Source: T3SED10-260 sp035363255 (lineage in GTDB: Bacteria > Caldisericota > Caldisericia > UBA6126). Taken from it: DNA of 24,319 bases. The stretch lies in contig DAOSES010000026.1 in NCBI GenBank assembly GCA_035363255.1, forward strand, positions 1-24,319. The letters run 5' to 3'. The notes under the pieces are model-generated. The model saw only the letters and a program-made list of their open reading frames with translations. It was not told where the DNA came from and made no database searches. Position numbers and translations under genes: made by a program. This document shows positions 22,789-24,319 of this stretch, one piece after another (within the stretch, counting starts at the first letter, position 1; the number at the start of each line of letters is the position of its first letter).

Positions 22789-23940
22789 ATGATTAATCTA
22801 CTCAAGATTAAGCTCCCAATGCTTTTTGTCTGGCTATCTTTTGGTCTTGCACTTTTTCTGTTATTGAGTTGTTTTTTTTCAGACATAAAGACCGCTTACT
22901 ACTACAATCAGTCTTCTTTAATGCATCTATCAGGCAATACAAAAAGAGCCTCAGAGATCATCGAAGTTCATAAAGCTTCAAATCGACCTTCTCCTGCGGT
23001 TTACGATTACCATTATTTTCTTCTATCCAACGATGACACTTTTCTTGCGCAAGCATTTCACAAGGAAACTTCATCATTTTACTATTTGATGGCATATACC
23101 GACCAGTTTATGAATAACAGGGAATGGATTAAAGCAAGACCCTATTTTTACTCCATACGATGGGCACAATATCTTACTCGTAAAGGGATGGAACTCGCCA
23201 ACAAGACGGACGATCATTTGGCTTTTCGAGGATTGTTCTATCTCTTATTTGCAAAAAAGATTTCAAGCGATACCCGTATCTCTCATGATCTTGCTTCAGT
23301 TTTAGCTTTTCGCCATCATGCATATGAAAAAGGCGAGTTGTTGTTGTTGGAAGCCCTAAGCAAAGATGTTCGTAATCCACAGATTTATCACTCTCTTGGA
23401 AGATTGTACGTAAAAAAAAATCAAGTGGCATTAGCTCTTTCATGTTATGAAACCGCACGAAGATTGGATCCCACACAATATTCAAACTACATCGAAATAG
23501 CTCGAATTTATCGAGATCTTAAGTCTTACTCGCAAGCATTGAGGTGGTATGAAAGCGCTCAAAAACTCGATCCATTTCAGGAAACTGCCTATTATGAAAA
23601 AGCACGAATCTATAGTTTGCTGGAACAAAACACCAAAGCTATGGCAGAATACCGAGAAATTGTTTTTTTGCTCCCAGATAAACACAACCCAAGATACCAA
23701 TGGGGAGTGTATTTGTTTCAACAAAAAGAATGGGAACCAGCTCTTACTCAACTTACTATGTCTATAACATTAAAACCTGATCATTTATGGAGTTATTATT
23801 ACCGGGCATTGGTATGGTTGGAGCAAAAACAAGAGCAAAAAGCATTAAATGATTTAACCAAAGCTTTGGAGATTAACCCTGAACAATCAAGTGTTATCAA
23901 TCTTTTCGCTCGTGTAAAAAAAAGCTTGAATTCAAAATGA
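22789..23940 (+). CDS. Membrane-anchored TPR protein
   Basis: A 383-residue protein with one N-terminal membrane segment (about 8-30) and a C-terminal run of about six tetratricopeptide repeats (about 163-366) with repeat positions such as YSNYIEIARIYRDLKSYSQA and LRWYESAQKLDP. The region between (about 35-160) is helical-looking but without recognisable repeats. TPR proteins of this kind are scaffolds for other proteins, most likely outside the membrane here given the single N-terminal segment. Only a weak AAGTGA precedes the ATG. It follows the DegV gene by 23 bases and is probably cotranscribed. Partner unknown. Confidence 0.85.
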   Translation: MINLLKIKLPMLFVWLSFGLALFLLLSCFFSDIKTAYYYNQSSLMHLSGNTKRASEIIEVHKASNRPSPAVYDYHYFLLSNDDTFLAQAFHKETSSFYYLMAYTDQFMNNREWIKARPYFYSIRWAQYLTRKGMELANKTDDHLAFRGLFYLLFAKKISSDTRISHDLASVLAFRHHAYEKGELLLLEALSKDVRNPQIYHSLGRLYVKKNQVALALSCYETARRLDPTQYSNYIEIARIYRDLKSYSQALRWYESAQKLDPFQETAYYEKARIYSLLEQNTKAMAEYREIVFLLPDKHNPRYQWGVYLFQQKEWEPALTQLTMSITLKPDHLWSYYYRALVWLEQKQEQKALNDLTKALEINPEQSSVINLFARVKKSLNSK

Positions 23941-23958
23941 AAAAACTTTTCGGGTATC

Positions 23959-24002
23959 TTGATTCATTAAAAAAAATAGCTATTATAGAACCATAATTAT
24001 GG
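23959..24002 (+). promoter_or_regulatory. Promoter-like sequence with adjacent 12-bp palindrome
   Basis: TTGATT (23959-23964), 16-base spacer, TATTAT (23981-23986), then the perfect palindrome CCATAATTATGG (23991-24002) at about the expected start of transcription. It lies in the 237-base gap (23941-24177) before the partial secreted gene; the gap has no ORF worth calling. The palindrome could be an operator or a weak terminator stem for the TPR gene. Confidence 0.35.
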
Positions 24003-24074
24003 ATGGATTTGTATTAATTTTATTGTGGCATGAAGTATGTTAAGGTGGTAATATTATTTTGAGTAGCGTAGTTA

Positions 24075-24102
24075 TTGCATTAAGAAAAAAAAATTGTATA
24101 TA
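24075..24102 (+). promoter_or_regulatory. Promoter candidate for the partial secreted gene
   Basis: TTGCAT (24075-24080), 16-base A-rich spacer, TATATA (24097-24102). The leader to the ATG at 24178 would be about 68 bases. Confidence 0.4.
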
Positions 24103-24177
24103 TTGCCGCATAGGACATTTAGATTGCATTGATTACTGGATTAAATTTAGTTTAGTTATGAGTAGGAGGGTATCTTA

Positions 24178-24319
24178 ATGAGAAAATTGTTATCCTACGT
24201 AGTTGTCTTTTCGCTTCTTTTCTCATCGTTTCAGTTTATTCCCGCATCATTGACCTCAATTACCGCATCATCGAAAAACAAGGGAGCCACCTTTATTACC
24301 AATCGCTTTATCCCAGTTG
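24178..24319 (+). CDS. Secreted protein, N-terminal part only (runs off the window)
   Basis: Translation from ATG 24178 stays open to the window end (47 complete codons). It follows an AGGAGGG ribosome site (24164-24170) at good spacing. It begins MRKLLSYVVVFSLLFSSFQF, followed by IPASLTSITA and SSKNKG: a basic start, a hydrophobic core and a likely signal peptidase site after the ITA at about residue 30. So the product is exported. Nothing beyond the signal is long enough to identify the family. Confidence 0.75.
   Translation, partial: MRKLLSYVVVFSLLFSSFQFIPASLTSITASSKNKGATFITNRFIPV

Overview
The window looks like a piece of chromosome from an anaerobic, low-to-moderate G+C Gram-positive-type bacterium, most likely of the class Clostridia. 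The case rests on gene content: a class I hybrid-cluster protein, an iron-type alcohol dehydrogenase, a large FAD/[4Fe-4S] oxidoreductase, copper-amine-oxidase-N-like stalk domains, a DUF348/G5/3D cell-wall protein and a DegV protein, together with strong AGGAGG-type ribosome sites. I cannot name the genus. I see no rRNA, tRNA, CRISPR array, transposase or prophage gene. The genes are densely packed, often overlapping by 1-4 bases, and the content looks like ordinary chromosome rather than an island.

Layout. (1) 60-3929, minus strand: two related FtsX/MacB-type permeases and their LolD-type ATPase, followed by a metallophosphoesterase. (2) 4025-6273, plus strand, divergent from these: a membrane-anchored stalk-domain protein overlapping a radical SAM protein of the HemW/HutW-like group. 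A strong hairpin at 6296-6322 lies between this unit and the next. (3) 6339-8392, minus strand: an NsrR-like Rrf2 regulator and hcp, overlapping by one base. The regulator appears to start at a TTG codon, and an 18-bp palindrome covers the -10 of its promoter. (4) 8631-14465, minus strand: a 1028-residue FAD/Fe-S oxidoreductase with a very methionine-rich C-terminal tail, a D-2-hydroxyacid dehydrogenase, a small LiaF-like membrane protein and DNA polymerase IV. A 12-bp inverted repeat with one arm covering a ribosome site separates the two halves. (5) 14590-17888, plus strand: an iron alcohol dehydrogenase and a secreted or membrane-anchored glycosidase-like protein. (6) 17900-18460, minus strand: a small membrane protein of unknown function, possibly made from a leaderless mRNA. 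(7) 18560-23940, plus strand: a 3D-domain wall protein, prolyl-tRNA synthetase, a family 2 glycosyltransferase, a divergent DegV protein and a TPR membrane protein. The window ends inside a secreted protein gene that starts at 24178.

How the genes may work together. The regulator and hcp form a self-contained nitrosative-stress unit. The FAD/Fe-S oxidoreductase, hydroxyacid dehydrogenase and divergent iron alcohol dehydrogenase suggest redox handling of 2-hydroxyacids, 2-oxoacids and aldehydes or alcohols, but the substrates cannot be read from sequence. The permease operon and the divergent stalk/radical SAM pair may serve the cell envelope or cofactors; this is inference only.

The strongest candidate for something undescribed is the methionine-rich tail of the oxidoreductase: 25 Met in 101 residues, with repeated Met/Leu-Pro-Lys units. 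Next are the NsrR-like control region of hcp, the ribosome-site-sequestering inverted repeat, and three genes that lack ribosome sites but have promoter-like sequences placed for near-leaderless mRNAs.
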